Shown one piece after another: positions 1 through 8,437 of a stretch of 57,332 nt of DNA. The notes under the pieces are model-generated. The model searched no databases, was not told the DNA's origin, and saw only the letters and a list, made by a program, of their open reading frames with translations. The DNA is from Candidatus Methanomethylophilaceae archaeon (GTDB taxonomy: Archaea; Thermoplasmatota; Thermoplasmata; Methanomassiliicoccales; Methanomethylophilaceae). Within the stretch, counting starts at the first letter, position 1. Every line of letters begins with the position of its first letter. The position numbers and the translations under genes were made by a program. Location: positions 1 to 57,332 of the forward strand of contig JAFVZY010000004.1 of NCBI GenBank assembly GCA_017507885.1, read 5' to 3'.

Positions 1-57
1 AGGGCGAAGCCCGGAGACGAGCGCGCCCCCAACGTCAAGGTCTGCGAACCACTCTGA
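1..57 (+). CDS. C-terminal end of an unidentified protein (partial)
   Basis: An open frame enters from the left edge and ends at TGA 55-57, giving 18 residues that finish in KVCEPL. Too little is present to name a family. It is called coding only because the frame looks protein-like and a gap with a promoter follows. The 155 bases from here to the next start hold a TATA box but no other gene that I can support. Confidence 0.35.
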   Translation, partial: RAKPGDERAPNVKVCEPL

Positions 58-183
58 GTCAGGTTTTTAAACCAGACCCGGATTCACCTTTGGTCGTCTT
101 GGTTGTTGTAGCAAACATACATTGACGACCACTTTTTTAAAGGGCGGATTTGTTCTTGATTCACGTTGTTTCTCGTCGATTCC

Positions 184-190
184 TTATATA
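184..190 (+). promoter_or_regulatory. TATA box of the arsA-like gene
   Basis: TTATATA lies 23 to 29 bases before the ATG at 213. This fits an archaeal promoter that produces a leaderless or nearly leaderless transcript; no ribosome site precedes the ATG. Confidence 0.55.
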
Positions 191-212
191 CATCCGATTT
201 TCATGACCATTC

Positions 213-1376
213 ATGAGGCTCATCATCTACACGGGCAAGGGTGGCGTGGGAAAGACATCCGCATCTGCGGCGACGGCGTACAAACTGTCCAAGATGGGGT
301 ATCGCACCCTTCTCATGAGTACCGATTCCGCCCATTCCCTGGGAGATTCCATAGATGTGGACCTGGGTCCAACCATTGAACACGTGGCCTGGAATTTCGA
401 TGCCCTCGAAATAGACATAATCCATGAGATGCGCACACGTTGGTCCGATATACAGCAGTACATCTCATCCTTCATGACGTCCCAGGGTATGGGCGACATA
501 TCCGCGGAGGAGATGGCCATATTCCCCGGGATGGAGATGGTCTCCGCACTGTTCTATGTGAACACGTTCAACAAATCCGGTGAATACGACGTCATCGTCA
601 TGGACACCGCCCCCACCGGTGAGACGCTGCGGCTTCTGAGTTTCCCGGATGTTTCCAGTTGGTATCTGGATCGTGGATTCGGTTTGATCAAGAAACTCCT
701 CGGAATAGCCCGTATGACCGTCGGGAAGGTCATGGACATGCCACTCCCATCCAACGATGTCATGAACTCGATCGAGGAGGTCAAGAGGAACATGGACGAG
801 GTTCGCGACATTCTGGAGGATCCCCGCAAGACCACCGTGAGACTGGTCCTCAACCCCGAGAGGATGGTCATACGCGAGACCATGAGGGCATACACGTATC
901 TGTGCCTCTACAACAAGAACGTGGAGGCCCTGGTCGTGAACCGTGTGATTCCGGAGGATGCGGGAGGATTCCTTGAAGACAAGTTGAAGGAACAATCCCG
1001 CTACATGCAGAAGATCCATGAGGCCTTCGACCCCATGAGGATCATGACCTGTCCAATGATGAAGACCGAACTCCGCGGATTGGAGAAATTGGAGCTCATG
1101 GCCGATCTGATCTACGGGGATGATGATCCGTACAGGGTGTATTCCGACGGAAGTCCCATGAGTTTCGAGACGGTCGACGGCGTGGATTGCCTGTACATGA
1201 AGATGCCGTTCGTCAGCACGTCCGATGTGGAACTCTTCCGCATAGATCCGACGACACTGATGATCCATGTGGGGAGTCAGAAGCGTAACATCCAATTGCC
1301 GGATACCCTGATATCCGCGGAACTTCTGGGGGCAGAGTTCAAGGATGATAAGCTCGTTATCAGGTTCAGAAGGTGA
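213..1376 (+). CDS. ArsA/GET3-family ATPase
   Basis: 387-residue P-loop ATPase of the ArsA/Get3 family. The deviant Walker A GKGGVGKT is at residues 8-15 with the signature lysine, the switch I-like motif STDSAHSLGD at about 36-45, and the Walker B region DTAPTGETLRLL at about 130-141. The last 80 or so residues form a beta-rich tail like the ArsA_HSP20 domain. Archaeal relatives are linked either to insertion of tail-anchored membrane proteins or to anion export. No arsenite pump or regulator is adjacent, so a chaperone-like cytosolic role is more likely here than arsenic resistance (inference). A TATA box lies about 26 bases upstream, and the downstream gene overlaps its end through a shared ribosome site. 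Confidence 0.88.
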   Translation: MRLIIYTGKGGVGKTSASAATAYKLSKMGYRTLLMSTDSAHSLGDSIDVDLGPTIEHVAWNFDALEIDIIHEMRTRWSDIQQYISSFMTSQGMGDISAEEMAIFPGMEMVSALFYVNTFNKSGEYDVIVMDTAPTGETLRLLSFPDVSSWYLDRGFGLIKKLLGIARMTVGKVMDMPLPSNDVMNSIEEVKRNMDEVRDILEDPRKTTVRLVLNPERMVIRETMRAYTYLCLYNKNVEALVVNRVIPEDAGGFLEDKLKEQSRYMQKIHEAFDPMRIMTCPMMKTELRGLEKLELMADLIYGDDDPYRVYSDGSPMSFETVDGVDCLYMKMPFVSTSDVELFRIDPTTLMIHVGSQKRNIQLPDTLISAELLGAEFKDDKLVIRFRR

Positions 1377-1381
1377 TTCAC

Positions 1382-1849
1382 GTGTCTACCACTGACGAGG
1401 AATTCCAGGATTTCGTTGCCAACAACAGGGAACTCATCGAGATGATCATGCGCATGCAGAACCAGAATCCCGGTGTCGGTAAGGCCGGTGGGGCCGGTGA
1501 GGACACGTACCGCATGGGTCGGGCGATGAACGACATGGAGGCCCATGCGGACAGGATGCGTCACAGGACGGAGGAGTTCCTGCAGGACACGTACCGCATG
1601 GTCATGAACCCCGAGGTCCAACAGCATTTCATGAAGATGGGGATGGAGTTCATGATGGCCGTCACTGCCATGATGCAGAATGCGCCCACACCCGATTTCA
1701 TGAAGGAGTCCGTGGCGGATGTCGGGAGAACATGGAAGAGGACCTCCTGCTCCATGAATGACGAGTGCGAGGCCAGGAAGCCCAGCAAGGTGACCATAGA
1801 GCCCGACGACGGTCGCAGGAAGGTCACATTCGACGATATGGACGACTGA
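1382..1849 (+). CDS. Conserved protein of unknown function, coupled to the ArsA-like ATPase
   Basis: Acidic, methionine-rich protein of 155 residues that I do not recognise. I chose the GTG at 1382 because AAGGTGAT at 1370-1377, spanning the upstream stop codon, is a good ribosome site four bases away; a GTG at 1373 is the longer alternative. There is no signal peptide or membrane segment. The first 100 residues look helical (FVANNRELIEMIMRM, EEFLQDTYRM), and the C-terminus is charged and probably flexible. Tight coupling to the ATPase suggests a partner or substrate-handling protein, but that is inference. Confidence 0.7.
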   Translation: MSTTDEEFQDFVANNRELIEMIMRMQNQNPGVGKAGGAGEDTYRMGRAMNDMEAHADRMRHRTEEFLQDTYRMVMNPEVQQHFMKMGMEFMMAVTAMMQNAPTPDFMKESVADVGRTWKRTSCSMNDECEARKPSKVTIEPDDGRRKVTFDDMDD

Positions 1850-1853
1850 AACC

Positions 1854-2447
1854 ATGGACCGTCATACAGGCGCGGAGGCAGTCCGTTTCGCCCGTTCGGT
1901 GGTGATGGCCGAAGTCTCCTTCGAACCGATCCCTCCGCCGTTGACACGGGGCGAATTCTCCATGAACCGGGGGGCGTTCGTCACCCTGTCCACATATCCT
2001 TCGGGGGAACTGAGGGGTTGCATAGGCTACCCATACCCTACGATGCCGCTGGGGAGGGTGCTCGTGGAATCCGCGCGTTCCGCCTGTCACGACCCCCGTT
2101 TCCCCGATCTGGAGGGGGACGAGGCGAGGGCCGTGACGGTGGAGGTCACGATCCTATCCCCGCCCGTATCCATCGGTTCCGGGGAATCATTGCCCGGAAG
2201 GATCGTGGTGGGTCGTGACGGTCTGATGATCGAATGCATGGGGCGCAGGGGCCTTCTGCTGCCCCAGGTCCCCCTCGAGTGGGGATGGGATGCGATGGGG
2301 TATCTGGATGCGCTGTGCGACAAGGCCGGGTTGCCCAGGGGCGTGTGGTCGCGTCCCGATTGTCGCGTCTATTCTTTTACGGGAGAGGTCTTCTCCGAGA
2401 CAGTCCCTTTCGGGGATGTAAACAGGTTGGATTCCAATGGGTTATGA
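1854..2447 (+). CDS. AMMECR1 domain protein
   Basis: 197 residues covering a whole AMMECR1 domain. The family hallmark LRGCIG is at about residues 53-58 (ELRGCIGYPYP), and the segments SACHDPRF and VEVTILSPP also fit. The molecular function of the family is unresolved; in archaea it is often found with radical SAM (AmmeMemoRadiSam) or extradiol-dioxygenase-like genes, neither of which is here. The ATG at 1854 follows the previous stop by four bases, and the 3' end overlaps the dihydroorotase start by 11 bases, so it sits in the same transcription unit. Confidence 0.88.
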   Translation: MDRHTGAEAVRFARSVVMAEVSFEPIPPPLTRGEFSMNRGAFVTLSTYPSGELRGCIGYPYPTMPLGRVLVESARSACHDPRFPDLEGDEARAVTVEVTILSPPVSIGSGESLPGRIVVGRDGLMIECMGRRGLLLPQVPLEWGWDAMGYLDALCDKAGLPRGVWSRPDCRVYSFTGEVFSETVPFGDVNRLDSNGL

Positions 2448-3702
2448 CAAGGTGCTAATGGGTACGGCGTTCGTCGATGGCGAGTTGAAGTATGCCGAGA
2501 TCGGGATAGACGACGGTAGAATCGTCGAGATATCGAAGAACATAAGGGGTGGGGACGAGAGGATCGACTTCGGGTCCCATGGTGTGATCCTGCCCGGTTT
2601 CACCGACCCCCACGTCCATTTCCGTGATCCCGGGATGACACAGAAGGAGGATTTCGGCACAGGCACCCTTTCCGCCGTTCATGCGGGTGTAACGTGCGTT
2701 TTGGATATGCCCAACACCAAACCCCCGGCCTCCTCCGTGAGGACGGTGATGGAGAAGAAAGCGGCCATCCGCAGGAAGGCAAACGTCGATTATGGTCTGT
2801 TCGCGGCCGTGACCGCCAATTGCAACGCCCGTATGCTGGCCCCTCTCGTTCCAGGGTTCAAGCTCTTCATGGGTTCCACCACGGGGAACATCCTGTTGAA
2901 CGACGATTCCGAGCTGATCCCCGCTGTAAGGGATGTTCTGGCCACAGGAAAACGCATGAGCGTCCATGCGGAGGACGATTCAATGATGTCGCATGCGACC
3001 GAGGGTTGCACCAGGGACCATCTCCGCAACCGTCCCGCCGAGGCCGAGCACAACGCCATATCCAGACTGGCCTCGAATTTCGCGGGTTCACGGATAAACA
3101 TTTGCCACATAACCACATCCAAGGGGTTGGATCTGGCCCGTAATGCGGGTTTCACGACGGAGGTCACCCTCCATCACATCCTCTTCGACGTGGACCGTCA
3201 TACGGGTGCCGAGTACAAGGTCAATCCGCCCATACGCGACCCGACAACCCGTGATGCACTCATGGCCAGGTTCCTGAAGGGGGATGTGACCATGTTCGGG
3301 ACGGATCACGCCCCGCACACCGTCGAGGACAAGGCCCAGGAGTTCGATGCCGCCCCCGGCGGAATCCCCGGAGTGGAGACCGCCATGCCCATCGTGATGG
3401 ATATGGTACGCAACCAGACCATTCCTCTCAAATTGGCGGTTTCCATGGGATCTTCGGCTCCTGCCGAGGCCTTTTCCCTGAACAAGGGCAGGATAGATGT
3501 GGGCATGGATGCCGATTTCGCCGTTTTCGATTTCAGGAATTCCGTCCGTATCGATGCCCGGAGGCTTCACAGCAGATGCGGTCATTCCCCGTACGGGGGT
3601 TTCTCGGCCGTGTTCCCCGATACTGTAATAATCAGGGGCGAGGTACAGGTGGAAGGCGGAGAGTTCTGCGGAGAATGTATCGGGAAGGATGTCTGTGGCT
3701 GA
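2437..3702 (+). CDS. pyrC: Dihydroorotase
   Basis: 421-residue amidohydrolase that closes N-carbamoyl-aspartate to dihydroorotate, the third step of pyrimidine synthesis. The metal-binding motif DPHVHFRDPG is at about 57-66, the substrate motif DMPNTKPP at about 89-96, and the later metal histidine and aspartate at ICHITTSK and FGTDHAPH. Length and motif order fit the class I family. The ATG at 2437 lines up with the usual N-terminus; an internal ATG at 2458 also has a ribosome-site-like AAGGTG. Both ends overlap neighbouring genes, which indicates translational coupling. Confidence 0.95.
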   Translation: MGYDKVLMGTAFVDGELKYAEIGIDDGRIVEISKNIRGGDERIDFGSHGVILPGFTDPHVHFRDPGMTQKEDFGTGTLSAVHAGVTCVLDMPNTKPPASSVRTVMEKKAAIRRKANVDYGLFAAVTANCNARMLAPLVPGFKLFMGSTTGNILLNDDSELIPAVRDVLATGKRMSVHAEDDSMMSHATEGCTRDHLRNRPAEAEHNAISRLASNFAGSRINICHITTSKGLDLARNAGFTTEVTLHHILFDVDRHTGAEYKVNPPIRDPTTRDALMARFLKGDVTMFGTDHAPHTVEDKAQEFDAAPGGIPGVETAMPIVMDMVRNQTIPLKLAVSMGSSAPAEAFSLNKGRIDVGMDADFAVFDFRNSVRIDARRLHSRCGHSPYGGFSAVFPDTVIIRGEVQVEGGEFCGECIGKDVCG

Positions 3703-4810
3703 TTACGAAGTGGATTATTCTGATGTCATCGGAAAGAAGGTCGAATGCCCCCCTCAGTGCGGCATGTGTTGTCTCTGTCAGCCGGAGGTCTTACCGGAGG
3801 AGCGTCCGTTCTTCAGGAACAACCATCCCGACTGCCTTGTGAAATCCAAGGGTCCCGAACCCTATTTCGCGCTGGCGTTGAAGAAGGGGCACGGTTCCTG
3901 CGTCTTTCTGGAGAACCGTCGTTGCAAGGTCTACGAGAACAGGACCTCGTACTGCAGACAGTTCCCGTACCACCTCTATGCCAGCGACAGGGTGAAGGTG
4001 GAGTTGGACCTCTCGTGCAGAGGCGTGTGGTACGGTACCGGTGCGGATGCGTTGACCGAGGCCAAGGGGCTTGTCGCACGTGCGGATAGGAGGATCTTGG
4101 CCGCCCTCGAGGAGTCCAAGGCCGTCTACAAGGAGTTCTATTCCATATGCAGGGAGGCCGGCGTGATGTCCGATCCATCGAGACTCAGGATGACCGTGTC
4201 GGAGAACCTGTCCATGTTCACGGACCTCTCGTATCTCAGTCGCATCATGGACATGTCCCAGATCGAGCCCGTGATGTCCCTCTCCGGATTGCAGCCCGAT
4301 TCCCGTCCCGATATGGAGTCCCTGGAGGAGGCCGGAAGGGATCTTGCGATGGACTCCATGTCATCCAACGATCCCCTGAGTGTGCCCGTGTATTGCGATT
4401 CCCAATGGAACTGGAACATGTTCATGGCCGCCGACGACAGGATACAGTGGTCGGTCATGAACGATGACGGGGACCTCGATGTCAAAGGTTCGGCGAATGC
4501 ATCGGACATAAGGTTGAAGGTTCCGGACGAGGCTGGAAGGAAGGTTCTCGCGGACTATGTCATGACCCTCAATGGGAGGGACAGTTTCATGGGCAGCGTA
4601 TTCTCCCTGATGGATGCCAACGCGTATGAGGACGACATGGCCAACGCATATTACGGGTGCATGTCCGTGACCGTCATGGATCTCCTGTGGAGGATGTCGA
4701 TGCTCGATCATTTCATGGGAACGGGCTGTGGTGCGGACGGTGTCAGGGAGGCCATCATCTTCTATGACATGGACCGTCTGGATGCACCCACAATCGGTGC
4801 ATTCATCTGA
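3689..4810 (+). CDS. YkgJ-type cysteine-cluster protein
   Basis: 373 residues. The N-terminal 120 residues carry the YkgJ/CxxCxxCC-type cluster (CPPQCGMCCLCQ at about 19-30, then CKVYENRTSYCRQFPYH), which is expected to bind an iron-sulfur cluster or zinc. The remaining 250 residues have no motif I recognise. Biochemical function of the family is unknown. It starts inside the end of pyrC with GGAAGG just ahead of the ATG. The 60-base gap that follows contains the promoter of the LSm gene. Confidence 0.8.
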   Translation: MSVADYEVDYSDVIGKKVECPPQCGMCCLCQPEVLPEERPFFRNNHPDCLVKSKGPEPYFALALKKGHGSCVFLENRRCKVYENRTSYCRQFPYHLYASDRVKVELDLSCRGVWYGTGADALTEAKGLVARADRRILAALEESKAVYKEFYSICREAGVMSDPSRLRMTVSENLSMFTDLSYLSRIMDMSQIEPVMSLSGLQPDSRPDMESLEEAGRDLAMDSMSSNDPLSVPVYCDSQWNWNMFMAADDRIQWSVMNDDGDLDVKGSANASDIRLKVPDEAGRKVLADYVMTLNGRDSFMGSVFSLMDANAYEDDMANAYYGCMSVTVMDLLWRMSMLDHFMGTGCGADGVREAIIFYDMDRLDAPTIGAFI

Positions 4811-4828
4811 AGACGGGATTCGATATCT

Positions 4829-4837
4829 TCTTATATT
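4829..4837 (+). promoter_or_regulatory. TATA box ahead of the LSm-eL37 genes
   Basis: A TTATATTGA element lies 34-42 bases before the first ATG of the LSm gene, a position consistent with a short-leader transcript that probably also covers eL37 and purF. Confidence 0.4.
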
Positions 4838-4870
4838 GAATCCTGTTTCGGAGAATCTGGTGCCATATCT

Positions 4871-5086
4871 ATGATGAAGCCCATTGCTGCTTTGGGACAG
4901 ATTGGGAGGAGGAATGTCCTCGTCTGTCTGAAGGGCAATCGTGAGTTCAGGGGCATGTTGGACGGATACGATCCCCACATGAACCTGGTGCTCGTCAACG
5001 CCTCCGAATATCATGACGGGGGGCTGGTGCGTAATCATGATGTGGTTATTGTCCGCGGGGACAATGTGATTTACATTTCACCATAA
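4871..5086 (+). CDS. LSm/Sm-like RNA-binding protein
   Basis: 71-residue Sm fold protein. Sm1 is visible as NVLVCLKGNREFRGMLDGYDPHMNLVL and Sm2 as VIVRGDNVIYI. Archaeal LSm proteins form seven-membered rings that bind U-rich RNA. The start may be the ATG at 4871 or the next codon. It lies 12 bases ahead of the eL37 gene; LSm next to L37e is a classic archaeal gene pair, which strongly supports both calls. Confidence 0.93.
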   Translation: MMKPIAALGQIGRRNVLVCLKGNREFRGMLDGYDPHMNLVLVNASEYHDGGLVRNHDVVIVRGDNVIYISP

Positions 5087-5098
5087 GGAGAGATTGAA

Positions 5099-5269
5099 AT
5101 GGGAACTGGAACTCCAGCACAGGGAAGGCACAACAAATACAAGACACACATCCCCTGCCGCAGGTGCGGAAAGCGCTCTTACCATGTCAGGAAGGGCGTT
5201 TGCGCTTCTTGCGGATATGGTAAGACCGCAAAACTCAGGTCTTACACTTGGGCTAAGCTCCGCGAGTGA
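5099..5269 (+). CDS. rpl37e: 50S ribosomal protein eL37 (L37e)
   Basis: A 56-residue reading frame, shorter than most gene finders accept. It begins [18 protein letters not shown] and carries the zinc-ribbon pairs CRRC and CASC at about residues 20-23 and 35-38. N-terminus and spacing match L37e from other archaea. A GGAGAG ribosome site at 5087-5092 lies six bases upstream. It sits between the LSm gene and purF and is presumably co-transcribed with both. Confidence 0.95.
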   Translation: MGTGTPAQGRHNKYKTHIPCRRCGKRSYHVRKGVCASCGYGKTAKLRSYTWAKLRE

Positions 5270-5278
5270 GGAATTCAC

Positions 5279-6667
5279 ATGACGGGGCCAAAGCACAGTT
5301 GCGGTGTTGTTGGAATCAAAGCAGACTTCGATATCGCATCAGCCATGCACACGGCCCTGATGATAATTCAGCACCGCGGGCAGGAAAGCGCGGGAATCAC
5401 GGCATATAATGACGGATCCATGGAGACTGTCAAAGGAAACGGTCTCGTTGAAACCGCGATTCCCAAAGAGGATTTAGTGAAACTCCGTGGCAAGGTTGGC
5501 GTGGGCCACGTACGTTATTCGGCCGCAGGGCAGAAAGACGTCGTGAACACCCAGCCCCTTGTCGCCACTTCCAGCTTCGGCTCTGTCGCCGTTGCACACA
5601 ATGGTGACATCACCAATTCTGAGCAGCTGAAGCAGAAATACATGAAAGAGGACGGGTGGACGTTCCACACGAAATCCGACAGCGAACTGATCAACAAGAT
5701 TCTCAGCAAGCATCTTTCATCCGTCGGCGATCCCGTGAAGGCGATACGTGCGACCATGTCCGAATTGGACGGTGCATACGCCCTCACCATCCTCATCAAC
5801 GACAGGCTCTTCGGAGTCAGGGATCCGTATGCGTTCAGGCCCTTGTGCATCGGAAAGATCGATGGGGGAATCATCGTGGTTTCCGAAAGTGCCGCGATAG
5901 ATGCTCTCAGAGGGGAGTTCGTCAGGGATCTGGAACCCGGCGAGATCTGTGAGATCACGAAGGACACCTACAAGTCCGACATCGTGAAACCCGAGCATCC
6001 CCGCGCCATGTGCATGTTCGAATGGGTCTATTTCGCAAGGCCCGATTCCGTCATCGACGACAGGGGGGTTTACGAGGTCCGTAAGAGGATCGGGGAGGTC
6101 CTCGCAAGGGAATGCCCCGCCGATGCGGATCTGGTCATGCCCATCCCTGATTCGGGTCGTGCACACGCCATAGGGTATGCAATCCAGATGGGTCTCCCAT
6201 ACGAAGAGGGATTCATGAAGAACAGGTTTGCAGGAAGGACCTTCATCTTGCCTGAACAGTCCCAGAGGGAGTTCGCCGTATCGACAAAGATGATCCCCAT
6301 AGGAAGGACCGTCAAGGACAAGAGGATCGTCATCGTCGACGACAGCATCGTCAGGGGAACGACCTTGAAGAAACTCGTCGCAATGCTGAGGAAGGCCGGT
6401 GCCAAGGAGGTCCACGTCCGTGTGGGGAGCCCACCCATCATCGCACCCTGTTATTACGGTGTGGATATGACGACCAGGGACCAGTTCATCGCCAACCATT
6501 ATTCCGTCGAGGAGATCCGTGAGATCCTCGGTGCGGACAGCATAGGTTACATCAGTCTGGACGGCATGGTGGAGGCATTCGGATTCAAGAAGGAGGATCT
6601 GTGCCTCGCATGTACCAACGCGATCTATCCCACGAGGATAGAGGGTGAAGAGTGCAGGCGTGACTGA
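5279..6667 (+). CDS. purF: Amidophosphoribosyltransferase
   Basis: 462 residues; transfers the glutamine amide to PRPP in the first step of purine synthesis. The Ntn-type glutaminase domain begins at Cys8 (HSCGVVGI), which must be exposed by removal of a seven-residue propeptide, as is known for the family. HRGQES and HNGDI follow. The phosphoribosyltransferase domain carries the PRPP motif VIVDDSIVRGTT at about 349-360. Cysteines are present near the end (LCLACTNA), as in forms with an iron-sulfur cluster. GAGGAAT precedes the ATG. A strong terminator follows directly. Confidence 0.96.
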   Translation: MTGPKHSCGVVGIKADFDIASAMHTALMIIQHRGQESAGITAYNDGSMETVKGNGLVETAIPKEDLVKLRGKVGVGHVRYSAAGQKDVVNTQPLVATSSFGSVAVAHNGDITNSEQLKQKYMKEDGWTFHTKSDSELINKILSKHLSSVGDPVKAIRATMSELDGAYALTILINDRLFGVRDPYAFRPLCIGKIDGGIIVVSESAAIDALRGEFVRDLEPGEICEITKDTYKSDIVKPEHPRAMCMFEWVYFARPDSVIDDRGVYEVRKRIGEVLARECPADADLVMPIPDSGRAHAIGYAIQMGLPYEEGFMKNRFAGRTFILPEQSQREFAVSTKMIPIGRTVKDKRIVIVDDSIVRGTTLKKLVAMLRKAGAKEVHVRVGSPPIIAPCYYGVDMTTRDQFIANHYSVEEIREILGADSIGYISLDGMVEAFGFKKEDLCLACTNAIYPTRIEGEECRRD

Positions 6668-6678
6668 TTTCACGATTC

Positions 6679-6723
6679 AAAGCACGGCGCCCGTTTCATG
6701 ATGCGGGTCGTCGTGCTTTTTTT
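6679..6723 (+). terminator. Terminator after purF
   Basis: Near-perfect stem of about 15 base pairs (AAAGCACGRCGCCCG pairing with CGGGTCGTCGTGCTTT) with a short loop and a run of seven T. Confidence 0.85.
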
Positions 6724-6746
6724 ATGATTTTTTCAAAATAGAAAGT

Positions 6747-6755
6747 ATTATATAT
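6747..6755 (+). promoter_or_regulatory. TATA box of tRNA-Ala
   Basis: ATTATATAT lies 25-33 bases upstream of the first tRNA base, the usual archaeal spacing. Confidence 0.6.
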
Positions 6756-6765
6756 GCCCACGATA

Positions 6766-7785
6766 TTATCGGATTTGCTGGGCAGGTAGATCAGTTGGAA
6801 GATCGTTACCTTGGCATGGTAGAGGCCGCGAGTTCGAATCTCGCCCTGTCCACTCATCTTCTATATTTTTGATTGTCATTTTCCGTGGAGTCCTTTCTGC
6901 GATTATCGGCGGTATGGTCGGGGCGGTTTCTGGTCTGCATAGGAAGTAGTTCCTTCCCGTTCCACGTCCCGTTCCCACTATCAACCCCTCGTTCTCCATC
7001 CTTGTCAGCAGTTTGCGTGCATATTGATTCGTCATGCTCATCTGTGACGAGATCTCACGTAAGGTCATGCCCCGTTTGACTGCCAGGAGGTCGTGTATCT
7101 TGTCCCTGTGGCATCTGTAGCCTTTGGAGACATAGGGTACGGGAGGCAGCAGGACGATGAACAGTCCGTCCCTGCACAACGCACGTGGTGTCACAGGAGT
7201 GTATTTGTAAGCGTCCTTTATGGTGGAGAATCCCCTCCCTTTGTTGTTGGATCCTTCCATCATGCTGAACACCCTGTAGAGGCGATCGTTCCGGGAGGGT
7301 TCCGCGCCATCCGATCCCAGATGTAGACTTCTCCAGACGTTTCCGGGGGATTCCACGGTTATCCCCATTCCATCCACTCTTACCCCTATCGGTTCCGGAA
7401 TTTCGTAATCCCTGTGCACATAGGCGTTGATCAGGGTTTCCCTCAGTGCAGACGTGGGGAAGACTCTGAATGTGCCCGGAATGCCATTGGAATCTATCAT
7501 GTGGTTCAACGACTCCACGGATTCCATCACACGATCGAATTGTGCAACAAGGGGTCCCTCCACCCTGGTGGTCCTTCCATGGATCATCAACACGGTGTGC
7601 CATGGGCATTCATCAGACATCATCAGTCCGAGGTTGTTGTATCCGGATTGATTCATCATGAACGGGTAGACTGTCGATATGGACATGTGCATTCTTTTTT
7701 CAAGACAATCAGATAGATGGTGGAATGACAGGTCTGTGATTTCCGAGTATTCGGTTTCGAAGGAATGTTCCATGTCATGATGCAA
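6766..7785 (-). CDS. AAA_4/RecG-like regulator lacking its N-terminal AlbA_2 domain
   Basis: Frame of 339 codons. Residues of about 110-215 resemble the HATPase_c_4/AAA_4 domain of AlbA_2-AAA_4 transcriptional regulators (LRETLINAYVHRDY, ITVESPGN, NKGRGFSTI), and a winged helix follows (MTLREISSQMSMTNQYARKLLTRME). The preceding segment (NNLGLMMSDECPWH) matches the linker that normally follows an AlbA_2 domain of about 150 residues, which is absent here. The final 27 codons lie opposite tRNA-Ala, giving the DSNSRPLP string typical of translated tRNA. A TATA box (AATATAAT, about 7798-7805) is so close that Met5 at 7773 may be the true start. Probably a truncated or decaying gene. Confidence 0.55.
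   Translation of the reverse strand: MHHDMEHSFETEYSEITDLSFHHLSDCLEKRMHMSISTVYPFMMNQSGYNNLGLMMSDECPWHTVLMIHGRTTRVEGPLVAQFDRVMESVESLNHMIDSNGIPGTFRVFPTSALRETLINAYVHRDYEIPEPIGVRVDGMGITVESPGNVWRSLHLGSDGAEPSRNDRLYRVFSMMEGSNNKGRGFSTIKDAYKYTPVTPRALCRDGLFIVLLPPVPYVSKGYRCHRDKIHDLLAVKRGMTLREISSQMSMTNQYARKLLTRMENEGLIVGTGRGTGRNYFLCRPETAPTIPPIIAERTPRKMTIKNIEDEWTGRDSNSRPLPCQGNDLPTDLPAQQIR
6780..6852 (+). tRNA. tRNA-Ala (GGC)
   Basis: 73 bases forming a full cloverleaf. Acceptor stem GGGCAGG/CCTGTCC contains G3-U70, the alanine identity pair. The anticodon loop TTGGCAT gives anticodon GGC, and the T-loop is TTCGAAT. Discriminator A73 is followed by CTC, so CCA is not encoded. The 3' end of a minus-strand gene reads across this tRNA. 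Confidence 0.95.
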
Positions 7786-7874
7786 TTCATGTTCCGATTA
7801 TATTGGTTCACGGACTTTTCTAACGTTCTAAAAACACACGTTCCCGTTGCGAGGTTACAAAATAGATAGCAACC

Positions 7875-7884
7875 AAATAAATAT
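7875..7884 (+). promoter_or_regulatory. TATA box of the flavin-binding protein gene
   Basis: AAATAAATAT lies 33-42 bases before the ATG at 7917. A short leader with CAGGTGT as ribosome site fits the spacing. Confidence 0.4.
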
Positions 7885-7916
7885 GGTATAGTCATTTTCA
7901 TGAGCAGGTGTAAAAA

Positions 7917-8315
7917 ATGGTAGCATTGCCCGAAAATGTAATGGCACTCATCAACAATCCTCAGAACGTCAAGATCCTCTCCACCGCATCCGCCGATGGA
8001 CAGCCCCATGCAATCGTCTGTGGAAGCATCGTCGCCGTCGCCGCAGACAAGCTCGTCGTCGGAGAGGTCCTCATGAAGAAGTCCTCCGCCAACCTTCAGG
8101 CCAACCCCAAGGCAGCAATCGACGTCGTTGCCGGTATGGAGGCATACGAGGTCGTTCTCGCCAATCCCGTCCGCATCACCGAGGGTCCCGCACTCGACCA
8201 GATGAATGAGAATCTCGCAGCAATCGGACTCCGTGCCGGAGCACTTTGGATGTTCGATGTCGCAGAGGTCTACAACGAGTCCGCAAACCCTGCAGCAGGA
8301 TCCAAGATTGCATGA
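7917..8315 (+). CDS. Pyridoxamine 5'-phosphate oxidase-like flavin-binding protein
   Basis: 132-residue single-domain FMN-binding split-barrel protein. The segments VKILSTASADGQPHAIVCGSI and the mid-barrel LVVGEVLMKKSSANLQANPKAAIDV are typical. Length fits small PPOX-like proteins, which bind FMN, F420 or heme; the natural substrate cannot be told. It has its own promoter and a strong terminator, so it is monocistronic. The high frequency of favoured codons suggests good expression (inference). Confidence 0.82.
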   Translation: MVALPENVMALINNPQNVKILSTASADGQPHAIVCGSIVAVAADKLVVGEVLMKKSSANLQANPKAAIDVVAGMEAYEVVLANPVRITEGPALDQMNENLAAIGLRAGALWMFDVAEVYNESANPAAGSKIA

Positions 8316-8322
8316 TTCAAAA

Positions 8323-8349
8323 GCCGTCCTTCGGGACGGCACCTTTCAT
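8323..8349 (+). terminator. Terminator after the flavin-binding protein
   Basis: Seven-base-pair stem GCCGTCC/GGACGGC with a TTCG loop, followed by CACCTTTCATTTT. Confidence 0.75.
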
Positions 8350-8409
8350 TTTACACATCCTTCCAGGCATTTCGATTCGGTATGGGGTCTGTGGCTGGAT
8401 TGTTAGGAT

Positions 8410-8417
8410 TTTATACT
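8410..8417 (+). promoter_or_regulatory. TATA box of the 196-residue membrane protein
   Basis: TTTATACT is 21-28 bases before the ATG at 8438, consistent with a leaderless transcript. Confidence 0.5.
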
Positions 8418-8437
8418 AGTCTTAGTGATAATGCATC

